From positions 1-64,000 of the forward strand of contig NZ_JAJIUJ010000113.1 in assembly GCF_020880415.1 (NCBI RefSeq): a DNA stretch of 64,000 nt, read 5' to 3'. The DNA comes from Xanthomonas euvesicatoria pv. euvesicatoria (GTDB lineage: Bacteria > Pseudomonadota > Gammaproteobacteria > Xanthomonadales > Xanthomonadaceae). Below the pieces are notes generated by a model. That model saw nothing but the letters and a program-made list of their open reading frames with translations. It did not search any database and was not told where the DNA came from. Below, one piece after another: positions 1 to 7,402 of this stretch (positions are counted from its first letter, which is position 1; each line of letters begins with the position of its first letter). The translations under genes were made by a program, and so were the position numbers.

Positions 1-14
1 TGGAGAGGTGAATC

Positions 15-245
15 ATGGCAACTTTGAATCCTACCAACGCAACTCAGGCAGTGCATCATGCGGCCGTGCAGCTCGCGGCCCTAGACTGGATTGACCAGGA
101 TGCAGCCCGGCAGCTCGGGCCGCTGGCCGAAGCAGTCGCCAATGCCTTCATGGTCGTCTTCTACCAGGCCGAGACGGGCCGAGCGACGCCGGCGGACTTC
201 CGTGAGGCACTGAATGCCGTGCGCCAGTCGCTTCACCCAGCGTAA
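15..245 (+). CDS. small hypothetical protein, 76 aa
   Basis: I do not recognise this family. The protein is 76 residues, soluble, helical and Ala-rich, with no membrane segment, signal peptide or cysteine. The start is supported by a GGAGAGG-like ribosome site just upstream of the ATG. The stop is followed 15 bases later by a very strong perfect hairpin, so it is probably the last gene of a transcript that begins left of the window. Short proteins of this kind are common in integrative elements, and the neighbouring antitoxin-like gene and defence operon fit that setting, but the function is unknown. Confidence 0.6.
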   Translation: MATLNPTNATQAVHHAAVQLAALDWIDQDAARQLGPLAEAVANAFMVVFYQAETGRATPADFREALNAVRQSLHPA

Positions 246-259
246 GCCACATACTAGGA

Positions 260-292
260 ACAACAAGGGCAGCCAATGGCTGCCCTTGTTGT
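260..292 (+). terminator. perfect 15-bp stem-loop after the first gene
   Basis: Bases 260-274 pair perfectly with 278-292 around a 3-base AAT loop. The stem begins with ACAACAAGGG, so its 3' arm ends in a T-rich TTGTTGT, but no long T run follows. It is placed as a terminator for the gene ending at 245 and could act in both directions. Confidence 0.65.
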
Positions 293-302
293 CTCCGGGC
301 CT

Positions 303-453
303 GCATCGTCGGAAGTGGCGATGCGCGCCGGCGCTCGAGCATCGCCAGATCGGGCGATGACGCCCCGCCTTACTCTTCCCCTTGGCGTGGATCTCGCATC
401 GTCATTTCCGGCGATGAGATCCACCTGCAGCACCGCCAGGAATGGCGATGCTG
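303..453. repeat. cluster of four related hairpin repeats (CATCGYC / GGCGATG arms)
   Basis: Four imperfect inverted repeats follow each other: about 303-324, 339-360, 390-421 and 428-453. Each has arms built on GCATCG(C/T)C and its complement GGCGATGC, around a 6-10 base spacer. The third is lengthened by GATCTC/GAGATC flanks, and the fourth has 10-base arms with one mismatch. The spacing between units is irregular and the spacers differ, so this is not a CRISPR array. It resembles a REP/BIME-type palindrome cluster and lies immediately downstream of the shortened antitoxin-like gene. Confidence 0.55.
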
Positions 454-463
454 GCCAGCTCGC

Positions 464-802
464 TCACGACGCGATGCCGTGCATGGTTCGCGCACGTGCC
501 GCGACCTGGTGCGCGTGCTCGATATAGGCCGGGTCGGCCGTGGCCTCGGCGTCCGCCAAGAATGCGGCCACGGCTTCGGCGCTGGTCAGGTCTTCGGCCG
601 GGTCAAAGGGCGTAAGGGATTCTAGGTCCGCATCGACGCGGCGGGCCAGGTCGATAGCTTGGGCGATGTCAGCCAGACGGGCGCGCACCTGGTCAGCGGT
701 AACGGCGCGGCCTGGGTCGGCCTTCAACGCATCGTAGGCTGGGCCGATTCGTTCATGCAGCCAATGTTCCATATCCACTTTTTCGGTTTCCTCTTTGCCC
801 AT
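464..802 (-). CDS. antitoxin-like protein lacking the HTH domain
   Basis: The N-terminal part (WLHERIGPAYDALKADP, then a VTADQV helix) resembles small stability/antitoxin proteins of the RelE/ParE type. The C-terminal part (LTPFDPAEDL...AVAAFLADA...AARARTMHGIA) resembles the start of HigA-like 'putative addiction module antidote' proteins. In that family the residues after this point form the DNA-binding HTH, but here the frame stops. No partner toxin gene is seen next to it. The start at 802 (MGKEETEKV) is preferred because an AAGG lies just upstream; 832 and 772 are alternatives. It is probably a chimeric or decayed antitoxin, possibly truncated by the hairpin repeats next to its 3' end. 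The family assignment is from memory of motifs. Confidence 0.45.
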   Translation of the reverse strand: MGKEETEKVDMEHWLHERIGPAYDALKADPGRAVTADQVRARLADIAQAIDLARRVDADLESLTPFDPAEDLTSAEAVAAFLADAEATADPAYIEHAHQVAARARTMHGIAS

Positions 803-832
803 CGCACGCCTTACGCTGATATTGCTCAGCAC

Positions 833-1107
833 GTCTCATCCAGATGAGGCCACAGGCTACTACGTTGCCTGCTTTCGTTGGAAAAAGACACGCCGCCCAC
901 CTTCTTGGCGTAATCCCATTACGACCTGGCGGCCAAAGCACATGGCATTGCCGTCAAGCTGTTGTGGCGAACTTGCCGCAGGGCGGAGCGCCGGCCGAAT
1001 CTGTGGCTTCGCCATATGAGATTCGGGGTTCATTCGGGCAGCTCAAATGGTAAACTTGGCCAAACTTTGGAAGACTTCGCCGCGCGACACCAAGCGAGCC
1101 GCCTGAC
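833..1107. other. intergenic region with an open-frame remnant before the defence operon
   Basis: No convincing gene lies here. One plus-strand frame is open from 914 to a TGA at 1109-1111, and that TGA overlaps the ATG of the next gene in an ATGA arrangement. Within it an ATG at 1016 would give a 31-residue peptide ending TLEDFAARHQASRLT. It may be the tail of a lost upstream operon gene, or chance. Confidence 0.3.
1029..1070 (+). promoter_or_regulatory. possible promoter and operator of the defence operon
   Basis: A weak sigma70-like pair, TTCATT (1029-1034) and TAAACT (1051-1056), is separated by 16 bases. It is followed by overlapping palindromes TTGGCCAA (1056-1063) and CCAAACTTTGG (1060-1070). 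These could be a binding site for the HTH protein encoded 40 bases downstream. The promoter elements match consensus poorly, so this is a suggestion only. Confidence 0.2.
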
Positions 1108-1308
1108 ATGAACCAACCTGATAGCGAAATTCTCACGCTGGATGAAGTGGCGATCTACCTCAAGGCAGGGAAGAAGACCGTTTACCGGCTGGCCCAGCAG
1201 GGGGAGATACCGGGATTCAAGCTGGGCGGCACCTGGCGGTTTCGTCGCAGCGAATTGGATCGCTGGATTGCCGCGCAGATAGCCGAAAAAACGCAGGACA
1301 AGACATGA
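1108..1308 (+). CDS. excisionase/MerR-like helix-turn-helix protein
   Basis: This 66-residue protein is essentially one HTH_17 domain. LTLDEVAIYLKAGKKTVYRL forms the recognition helix region, followed by a wing (GFKLGGTWRFRRSELDRWI) typical of excisionase-type DNA-binding proteins. Family members bind DNA as small architectural or regulatory proteins. As first gene of a long overlapping operon of modification and nuclease genes, its most likely job is to control operon expression. The palindromes at 1056-1070 are candidate targets. Its stop codon shares four bases with the ATG of a 21-codon frame. No integrase is seen beside it, which argues against a true excisionase role. Confidence 0.8.
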   Translation: MNQPDSEILTLDEVAIYLKAGKKTVYRLAQQGEIPGFKLGGTWRFRRSELDRWIAAQIAEKTQDKT

Positions 1309-1370
1309 GCACCCCGCAGAACAGCAGCAGCCAGGCGGAATCGTTCAGAGAGAGGGCTGCACGCCCATGA
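1305..1370 (+). CDS. possible 21-aa coupling peptide between HTH and methyltransferase genes
   Basis: An ATG at 1305 overlaps the HTH stop by four bases (ATGA) and opens a 21-codon frame. That frame ends in a TGA at 1368-1370, which in turn overlaps the methyltransferase ATG at 1367, again as ATGA. The predicted peptide (MSTPQNSSSQ...ERAARP) is Ser/Gln/Arg-rich and matches nothing I know. The double overlap would make a continuous chain of translational coupling. It may also be the remains of a larger gene deleted from this position. Translation is not proven. Confidence 0.35.
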   Translation: MSTPQNSSSQAESFRERAARP

Positions 1371-4147
1371 ACGCCGTAGAAATCGAACAAGCCATCACAG
1401 ACCTTGCGGAGCAGCCGTTCGACGGTGCAGAGTTCCCCTATGCCTTTCTTGAGGCGTTCGGCAACAAGGCGACGACCATCAAGCGCCTTCGTGCCGGGGC
1501 GTCGAACAAATCCGACCTTGGCGGTGTTCTCCAGACCAGCAACATCCACATTCTGACCTGCGACGCAGGGCGGGTGACGCAGACGCTGGCCGCCCTCAAG
1601 GCCAGCCCGGCGACGGCCAAGGCCAAGGCGAAGTTCATCCTCGCCACGGACGGCGCGGACTTCGAGGCCGAAGACCTGACCAGCGGCGAGACAGTCGCCT
1701 GTGCCTTCAAGGACTTTCCCGACCACTTCGGCTTCTTCCTGCCGCTGGCGGGCATCAGCACCGTCCGCCAGATCAGCGAAAACGCCTTCGACATCCGGGC
1801 CACCAGCCGCCTGAACCGCCTATACGTCGAACTGCTGAAAGACAACCCTGAATGGGGCACGGCGGAGCGTCGCCACGACATGAACAACCTCATGGCGCGG
1901 CTGATCTTCTGCTTCTTTGCCGAGGACACCGACATCTTCGTCGGCAAGGGCCGCTTCACCGAAACCGTCGCGCAGATGAGCGCCAAGGACTCGTCCAACA
2001 CGCACGAGGTCATCGCCACGTTGTTCCGTGCCATGAACACCAAGCGCGAGGACCGGGCCGCCGCCAAGGTTCCCCGATGGGCCGAAGACTTCCCTTACGT
2101 CAACGGGCAGTTGTTCTCTGGCGGTGACGAAGTGCCGCGATTCAGCAAGATCGCCCGGTCCTACCTGCTGCACGTCGGCGGGCTGGACTGGACCAAGATC
2201 AATCCGGACATCTTCGGATCGATGATCCAGGCCGTCGCCGAGGACGAGGAGCGCGGCGAGCTGGGGATGCACTACACCAGTGTTCCCAACATTCTTAAGG
2301 TGCTGAACCCGCTGTTTCTCGACGACCTGCGTTCCAAGCTGGAAGAGGCGGGCGACAATCCGCGCACCTTGCTCAACCTGCGCAAGCGCATCGCCAAGAT
2401 CAGAGTTTTCGACCCGGCCTGCGGTTCGGGTAACTTCCTTGTTATCGCCTACAAGGAGATGCGTGCCATCGAGGCAGAGATCAACAAGCGGCGTGGTGAA
2501 CCGGATCGCGCATCAGGAATCCCGCTTACCAACTTTCGCGGGATCGAGCTGCGTGACTTCCCGGCGGAGATCGCCCGCCTTGCGCTGGTCATCGCCGAGT
2601 ACCAGTGCGATGTGCTGTATCGTGGTCAGAAGCTGGCCCTGGCCGAGTTTCTGCCCCTGCGCAACGAGAACTGGATCACCTGTGGCAACGCGCTGCGACT
2701 GGACTGGTTGAGCATCTGTCCGCCGACTGGAACCGGCGTGAAGGTGCAGGCTGATGATTTATTTGACTCTCCGCTCGATCAGGCCGAGATCGATTTCGAG
2801 AACGAGGGTGGCGAAACTTACATCTGCGGAAACCCTCCGTATTTGGGGTCCCGAGATCAGAAAGAAGAACAAAAAGCTGATCTGCGACTTCTTTTCGATA
2901 AGCGGGTCGAAAACTGGAAGTCTCTTGACTATGTTGCTGGATGGTGGATTAAGGCCGCTGACTACTGCACTCACACAGAAGCCATCGCAGCCTTCGTTTC
3001 CACGAATTCTATTTGTCAAGGTTTGCAAGTTCCAGTCCTATGGCCAGCGATCTTTGCCAGCGGCTGTCAGATTGATTTTGCTTACACCTCCTTTCGATGG
3101 GCCAATCTCGCCAGCCACAACGCGGGTGTGACCGTGGCAATCGTTGGCATCACGACACAGCCCCGCAGTCCGAGGCGTCTGTTCTCTTTGGATAGTTCGG
3201 GAAGCACCATCGAGCGTCAAGGTTCACACATAAATGCCTATTTGGCACTGGGCGAAACCGTAATCGTGGAAAAGGCCAGTCAGCCTCTGTCCGCGCTTAG
3301 CGAGATGACTTTCGGAAACACGCCAATAGACGGTGGTCTTTTGTTGCTCTCTCGGGACGAGCGTGACGCGCTGCAACTTACATCCGAACAACAACGTCGC
3401 TTTATTCGACGGATTGTCGGTTCGGCTGAGTTCATTCGCGGATTGGAGCGCTACTGCCTGTGGATCGAAGATCAACACTTGGCTGAGGCACAAGCAATCC
3501 TCCCTCTTGCTCAACGCATTCGTGGGGTGCGGGATCTGCGGCTCAATGGCGGGAAGACAGCGAGAGACATTGCCGAAAGGTCACACCAATTCCAACGCAT
3601 GTTCATTGGAAAAAACTCAACCCTCGTCGTCCCTAGCGTTTCGTCCGAATCCCGCGAGTACCTGCCCTGCGGTTATGAACCTGCCGGAACTGTCGTTAGT
3701 AACCTCGCCTTCGCTCTATACGACGCTCCGCTTTGGAATATGGCACTCATCGCAAGCCGCTTGCACCTGGTTTGGATCGCTTCCGTCTGCGGAAAAATGA
3801 AAACGGACTTCCGCTACTCCAACACCCTTGGTTGGAACACGTTCCCGGTGCCGACACTGACCGAGAAGAACAAGGCTGATCTCACGCGCTGCGCGGAGGA
3901 AATCCTGCTGGCGCGAGAGCATCACTTCCCCGCGACCATCGCGGACCTTTACGCTCCCGATGGCATGCCTGCTGACCTACGTACCGCGCATGATCGCAAT
4001 GACGAAGTGCTGGAGCGCATCTACATTGGCCGACGTTTCAAGAACGACACCGAGCGGCTTGAAAAGCTGTTTGACCTTTACACCAAGATGACAGCTTCGG
4101 TTGCACCGGCCAAGGGCAAGAAGCGCAAGGTGGGAGCCAACGCATGA
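1367..4147 (+). CDS. MmeI-like class I DNA methyltransferase (N6-adenine type)
   Basis: The 926-residue protein has SAM-binding motif I FDPACGSGNF (residues 348-357) and catalytic motif IV NPPY (489-492), the signature of N6-adenine or N4-cytosine methylases. The N-terminal ~170 residues and helical spacer match the MmeI-type architecture, but I see no E-x-K nuclease motif there, so it is probably a stand-alone methylase. The region after motif IV is expected to hold target recognition, and the C-terminal ~100 residues return to the common family sequence. Bases about 2750-3830 are visibly less GC-rich and differ in codon use from both ends (hand count 28/60 GC at 2881-2940 against 38/60 at 1921-1980), suggesting an exchanged specificity domain. 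A GAGAGAGGG ribosome site precedes the start, and the stop overlaps the helicase start by four bases. Likely role: mark host DNA as self. Confidence 0.88.
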   Translation: MNAVEIEQAITDLAEQPFDGAEFPYAFLEAFGNKATTIKRLRAGASNKSDLGGVLQTSNIHILTCDAGRVTQTLAALKASPATAKAKAKFILATDGADFEAEDLTSGETVACAFKDFPDHFGFFLPLAGISTVRQISENAFDIRATSRLNRLYVELLKDNPEWGTAERRHDMNNLMARLIFCFFAEDTDIFVGKGRFTETVAQMSAKDSSNTHEVIATLFRAMNTKREDRAAAKVPRWAEDFPYVNGQLFSGGDEVPRFSKIARSYLLHVGGLDWTKINPDIFGSMIQAVAEDEERGELGMHYTSVPNILKVLNPLFLDDLRSKLEEAGDNPRTLLNLRKRIAKIRVFDPACGSGNFLVIAYKEMRAIEAEINKRRGEPDRASGIPLTNFRGIELRDFPAEIARLALVIAEYQCDVLYRGQKLALAEFLPLRNENWITCGNALRLDWLSICPPTGTGVKVQADDLFDSPLDQAEIDFENEGGETYICGNPPYLGSRDQKEEQKADLRLLFDKRVENWKSLDYVAGWWIKAADYCTHTEAIAAFVSTNSICQGLQVPVLWPAIFASGCQIDFAYTSFRWANLASHNAGVTVAIVGITTQPRSPRRLFSLDSSGSTIERQGSHINAYLALGETVIVEKASQPLSALSEMTFGNTPIDGGLLLLSRDERDALQLTSEQQRRFIRRIVGSAEFIRGLERYCLWIEDQHLAEAQAILPLAQRIRGVRDLRLNGGKTARDIAERSHQFQRMFIGKNSTLVVPSVSSESREYLPCGYEPAGTVVSNLAFALYDAPLWNMALIASRLHLVWIASVCGKMKTDFRYSNTLGWNTFPVPTLTEKNKADLTRCAEEILLAREHHFPATIADLYAPDGMPADLRTAHDRNDEVLERIYIGRRFKNDTERLEKLFDLYTKMTASVAPAKGKKRKVGANA

Positions 4148-6198
4148 GCGACAAGATCAAGTCCGTACCGTCCGTTTCCGTCACCTACGCCCGAAACGGC
4201 GCATCGACCAAGGCCAATGCGCTTGGCATGCGGCCCATGCAGGAGCGGGCCTACGAGAAGCGGGGCGAGCAATACCTGCTGATTAAGTCGCCACCCGCAT
4301 CGGGTAAGAGCCGTGCGTTGATGTTCGTGGCACTCGACAAGCTCAGGAATCAAGGTTTGAAGCAGGCCATCATCGTTGTGCCGGAGAAGTCCATCGGTGC
4401 CAGCTTCAACGACGAACCGCTGTCGAGGTACGGCTTCTGGTCCGACTGGCATGTCGAACCCAAGTGGAACCTGTGCAACGCGCCAGGCAACGATAACGGC
4501 GGCAAGGTCAAGTCGCTGGGCGCATTCCTCGAAGGCGACGACAAGGTGCTGGTCTGCACCCATGCGACATTCCGCTTCGCGGTCGATGCCTACGGCGTAG
4601 AGGCGTTCGACGACCGACTGATTGCGGTCGATGAGTTCCACCACGTTTCGGCCAACCCGGATAACAAGCTCGGCTTGCACCTGGGGCTGTTCTTCGCGCG
4701 GGGCAAGACGCACATCGTTGCCATGACCGGCTCCTACTTTCGTGGCGACGCCGAGGCCGTGCTCGCACCGCAGGATGAGTCGAAGTTCGATACCGTCACC
4801 TACACCTACTACGAGCAGCTCAACGGCTACGAGTACCTCAAGCAACTCGACATCGGCTACTTCTTCTACAGCGGGCCTTACGTTGATGACATCCTCAATG
4901 TCCTCGATCCCGCCGAGAAGACCATCATTCACATCCCGAATGTCAATTCGCGCGAGAGCACGAAGGACAAGATGCGCGAGGTGGAACACATCATTGAGGC
5001 GCTGGGGGAGTGGCAGGGCATCGACGCCGCCACCGGCTTCCAGCTCGTCAAGCGCCCCGATGGCCGCGTGCTGCGGATCGCTGATCTTGTCGATGATGAT
5101 GCTGCCAAGCGTGACCGCGTGTCCGCCGCGCTCAAAGACCCGGCGCAGAAGAACAACCGGGACTATGTGGACATCATCATTGCGTTGGGCATGGCGAAGG
5201 AGGGCTTCGACTGGATTTGGTGCGAACACGCCCTGACCGTGGGCTACCGCGCCAGCCTGACCGAGATCGTTCAGATCATCGGCCGTGCAACCCGCGACGC
5301 GCCTGGTAAGACCCGCGCGAGGTTCACCAACCTGATCGCCGAGCCGGACGCGGCCGAGGAAGCTGTTACCGAGGCCGTCAACGATACGTTGAAGGCCATC
5401 GCAGTCAGCCTGCTGATGGAGCAGGTTCTTGCTCCGCGCTTCGAGTTCAAGCCCAAGAACCCCGACAGCGGCCCGACGCCGGGATTTAACTACGGCGAGG
5501 GTGGCTACGACGCGGACCGTTGCAATGTCGATGTCAATGAGCAGACAGGGGCTTACCAGATCGAGATCAAGGGCCTCGCCGAGCCCAAGAGCAAGGAGGC
5601 GGCGCGAATCTGTCAGGAAGACCTGAACGAAGTCATTGCGGCCTTCGTGCAAGACAAGCCCACCATCGAGCGCGGCCTGTTCGATGAGGAGCTGGTACCC
5701 GAGGAACTGACGCAGGTTCGCATGGGCAAGATCATCAAGGACAAGTATCCCGAGCTTGACGCCGAAGATCAGGAGGCCGTGCGTCAGCACGCCATTGCTG
5801 CCCTCAACCTCACGCAGCAGGCCAAGCGGCTAGTCACCGAAGGTGAGAGCGACGGGTCACCCAACACCGCCCTGATCGACGGCGTGCGCCGCTTCGCGAT
5901 GGACGTGCGCGAGCTGGACATCGACCTCATCGACCGCATCAACCCCTTCGGCGAAGCCTACGCCATCCTCGCCAAGACTATGAGCGAGGACAGCTTGAAG
6001 CAGGTTGCGGCGGCCATCTCGGCCAAGCGCACGAGCCTGACGCCGGACGAGGCGAAGGAGATGGCTGTTCGCGCCGTTCAGTTCAAGAAGGAGCGCGGAC
6101 GCGTTCCTGCACTCGATTCCCAGGATGCCTGGGAGCGACGCATGGCCGAAGGCGCGGCCGCCTTTATGCGATTCAAGGCGGAGGGGCGCTATGAGTAA
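4144..6198 (+). CDS. DEAD/DEAH-type superfamily 2 helicase
   Basis: The 684-residue protein has Walker A PPASGKS (A52-S56), motif II DEFH (163-166), a motif III-like MTGS shortly after, and motif VI QIIGRATRD near residue 380. This is a full superfamily 2 helicase or translocase core of the type III restriction/DISARM/Hma kind. A ~200-residue charged C-terminal extension of unknown role follows. No separate nuclease motif was found. It overlaps the methyltransferase stop by four bases and the next gene by eight, so the three proteins are probably made in fixed proportion. Likely role: ATP-driven translocation on unmodified invading DNA. Confidence 0.87.
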   Translation: MSDKIKSVPSVSVTYARNGASTKANALGMRPMQERAYEKRGEQYLLIKSPPASGKSRALMFVALDKLRNQGLKQAIIVVPEKSIGASFNDEPLSRYGFWSDWHVEPKWNLCNAPGNDNGGKVKSLGAFLEGDDKVLVCTHATFRFAVDAYGVEAFDDRLIAVDEFHHVSANPDNKLGLHLGLFFARGKTHIVAMTGSYFRGDAEAVLAPQDESKFDTVTYTYYEQLNGYEYLKQLDIGYFFYSGPYVDDILNVLDPAEKTIIHIPNVNSRESTKDKMREVEHIIEALGEWQGIDAATGFQLVKRPDGRVLRIADLVDDDAAKRDRVSAALKDPAQKNNRDYVDIIIALGMAKEGFDWIWCEHALTVGYRASLTEIVQIIGRATRDAPGKTRARFTNLIAEPDAAEEAVTEAVNDTLKAIAVSLLMEQVLAPRFEFKPKNPDSGPTPGFNYGEGGYDADRCNVDVNEQTGAYQIEIKGLAEPKSKEAARICQEDLNEVIAAFVQDKPTIERGLFDEELVPEELTQVRMGKIIKDKYPELDAEDQEAVRQHAIAALNLTQQAKRLVTEGESDGSPNTALIDGVRRFAMDVRELDIDLIDRINPFGEAYAILAKTMSEDSLKQVAAAISAKRTSLTPDEAKEMAVRAVQFKKERGRVPALDSQDAWERRMAEGAAAFMRFKAEGRYE

Positions 6199-7402
6199 CT
6201 CCGATCTTGACGAACTCGCTGCGGAGCTTGCCGAGTTCGCACCGCCCGAGGCGAAGGGCGGACGGCCAGCCAGTGAGGGGCGCGTCATCGCGGGCTTCGA
6301 GGAAATCCAACGCTTCACCGAGAAGCACGGGCGTGCGCCGCAGCATGGTGAGGATCGCGACATATTCGAGCGCCTCTACGCCGTGCGCCTGGACCGCTTG
6401 GGTGCGCTCCCGGACTGCCGCGCCCTGCTTGAGCCGCTGGACTATCAGGGCTTGCTTGCCGCTGCGCCAGCCACTGCCGTTCCGGGAGATGAGGCCATCG
6501 ATATCGACGACCTGGCTGCCGAGTTGGCGGGCGTAGCCGAGGCGGACGACATCACGGTCCTACGCCATGTCCGCACCAGCGCCGACAAGCGCGCAGCCGA
6601 GGAGATCGCGGATCGCAAGCCCTGCGAGGACTTCGAGACCTTTCGACCCTTGTTCGAGCGCGTGCAAGCGGAGGTCAAAACCGGTATGCGCCAGTCCCAG
6701 CCCATCGAAGCGGGCCGCCGCGCGATTGAGGCCGGGGACTTTTTCGTTCTCGATGGCATCACGCTCTACGTTGCCGAGGTCGGCGAGCCATTGAAGACCA
6801 CCGCCGGGGAAGTGGACCGCCGCCTGCGCCTCATCTTCTCCAACGGCACCGAGAGCAATCTGCTGCTGCGCTCGCTCCAGCGAGCGTTCTACAACGACCC
6901 CGCCGCGCGGCGGCTGGCCTCGCCCGAGAGCGGGCAACTCTCCTTCGGCGGAGAGCTTGAAGCCGATGATGTCGAAAGCGGCACGATCTACGTCCTGCGC
7001 TCCCTCTCCGATCATCCCTATGTCGCGCAGCACCGCGAGATCATCCACAAGGTCGGCGTGACCGGGGGCAGGGTGGAGACGCGCATCGCCAACGCCGAAC
7101 ACGACTCCACCTACCTGCTGGCGAAGGTCGAAGTGGTGGCAACCTACAAGCTCGCGGGCGTCAACCGCACCCGGATGGAGAACCTGTTCCACAGACTGTT
7201 CGCGCCCGCGCGGTTGAACATCACGATCAACGACCGCTTCGGTCATCCTGTGCAGCCTGAGGAATGGTTCCTAGTGCCACTTCATGTGATCGACGAGGCG
7301 GTTCAGCGCATTCGAGATGGATCGATCACCGAGTTTATCTATGACCCGCAGACCGCTCGACTGGTGGGCTACGCGCGGACTAACTATAAGGATGAACCAT
7401 GA
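6191..7402 (+). CDS. GIY-YIG (T5orf172-like) nuclease family protein
   Basis: The start at 6191 is chosen because GGAGGGG lies directly upstream; an in-frame upstream start at 6125 would need a long overlap with the helicase. The protein is 403 residues. The first ~250 are acidic and helical with no recognised fold. The C-terminal part carries a GIY-YIG-like core: TIYVLRSLS, then KVGVTGG, an Arg in VETRIANAE, and a Glu in RTRMENLFHRLF. These correspond to the GIY, YIG, Arg and Glu positions of the T5orf172/GIY-YIG superfamily. An active nuclease is therefore plausible. The 4-base overlap with the following PHP/ATPase gene supports joint function, and it may be the DNA-cutting component of the operon. 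Confidence 0.8.
   Translation: MSNSDLDELAAELAEFAPPEAKGGRPASEGRVIAGFEEIQRFTEKHGRAPQHGEDRDIFERLYAVRLDRLGALPDCRALLEPLDYQGLLAAAPATAVPGDEAIDIDDLAAELAGVAEADDITVLRHVRTSADKRAAEEIADRKPCEDFETFRPLFERVQAEVKTGMRQSQPIEAGRRAIEAGDFFVLDGITLYVAEVGEPLKTTAGEVDRRLRLIFSNGTESNLLLRSLQRAFYNDPAARRLASPESGQLSFGGELEADDVESGTIYVLRSLSDHPYVAQHREIIHKVGVTGGRVETRIANAEHDSTYLLAKVEVVATYKLAGVNRTRMENLFHRLFAPARLNITINDRFGHPVQPEEWFLVPLHVIDEAVQRIRDGSITEFIYDPQTARLVGYARTNYKDEP

Noticed and set aside
303-453. CRISPR array
   Set aside because: Units are imperfect palindromes of different lengths with irregular spacing and no constant repeat; no cas genes are present.
1108-1308. True phage or integron excisionase
   Set aside because: The HTH is excisionase-like, but no integrase, attachment site or phage gene is nearby, and the gene is coupled to the methylase operon.
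1367-1900. Type IIG restriction nuclease domain in the methyltransferase
   Set aside because: The N-terminal region aligns in style with MmeI-like proteins, but no E-x-K following an Asp at the right distance could be seen.
4078-5790. Long minus-strand open frame opposite the helicase gene
   Set aside because: It is the antisense shadow expected in GC-rich coding DNA; the plus strand has clear helicase motifs and no ribosome site or family match supports the minus frame.
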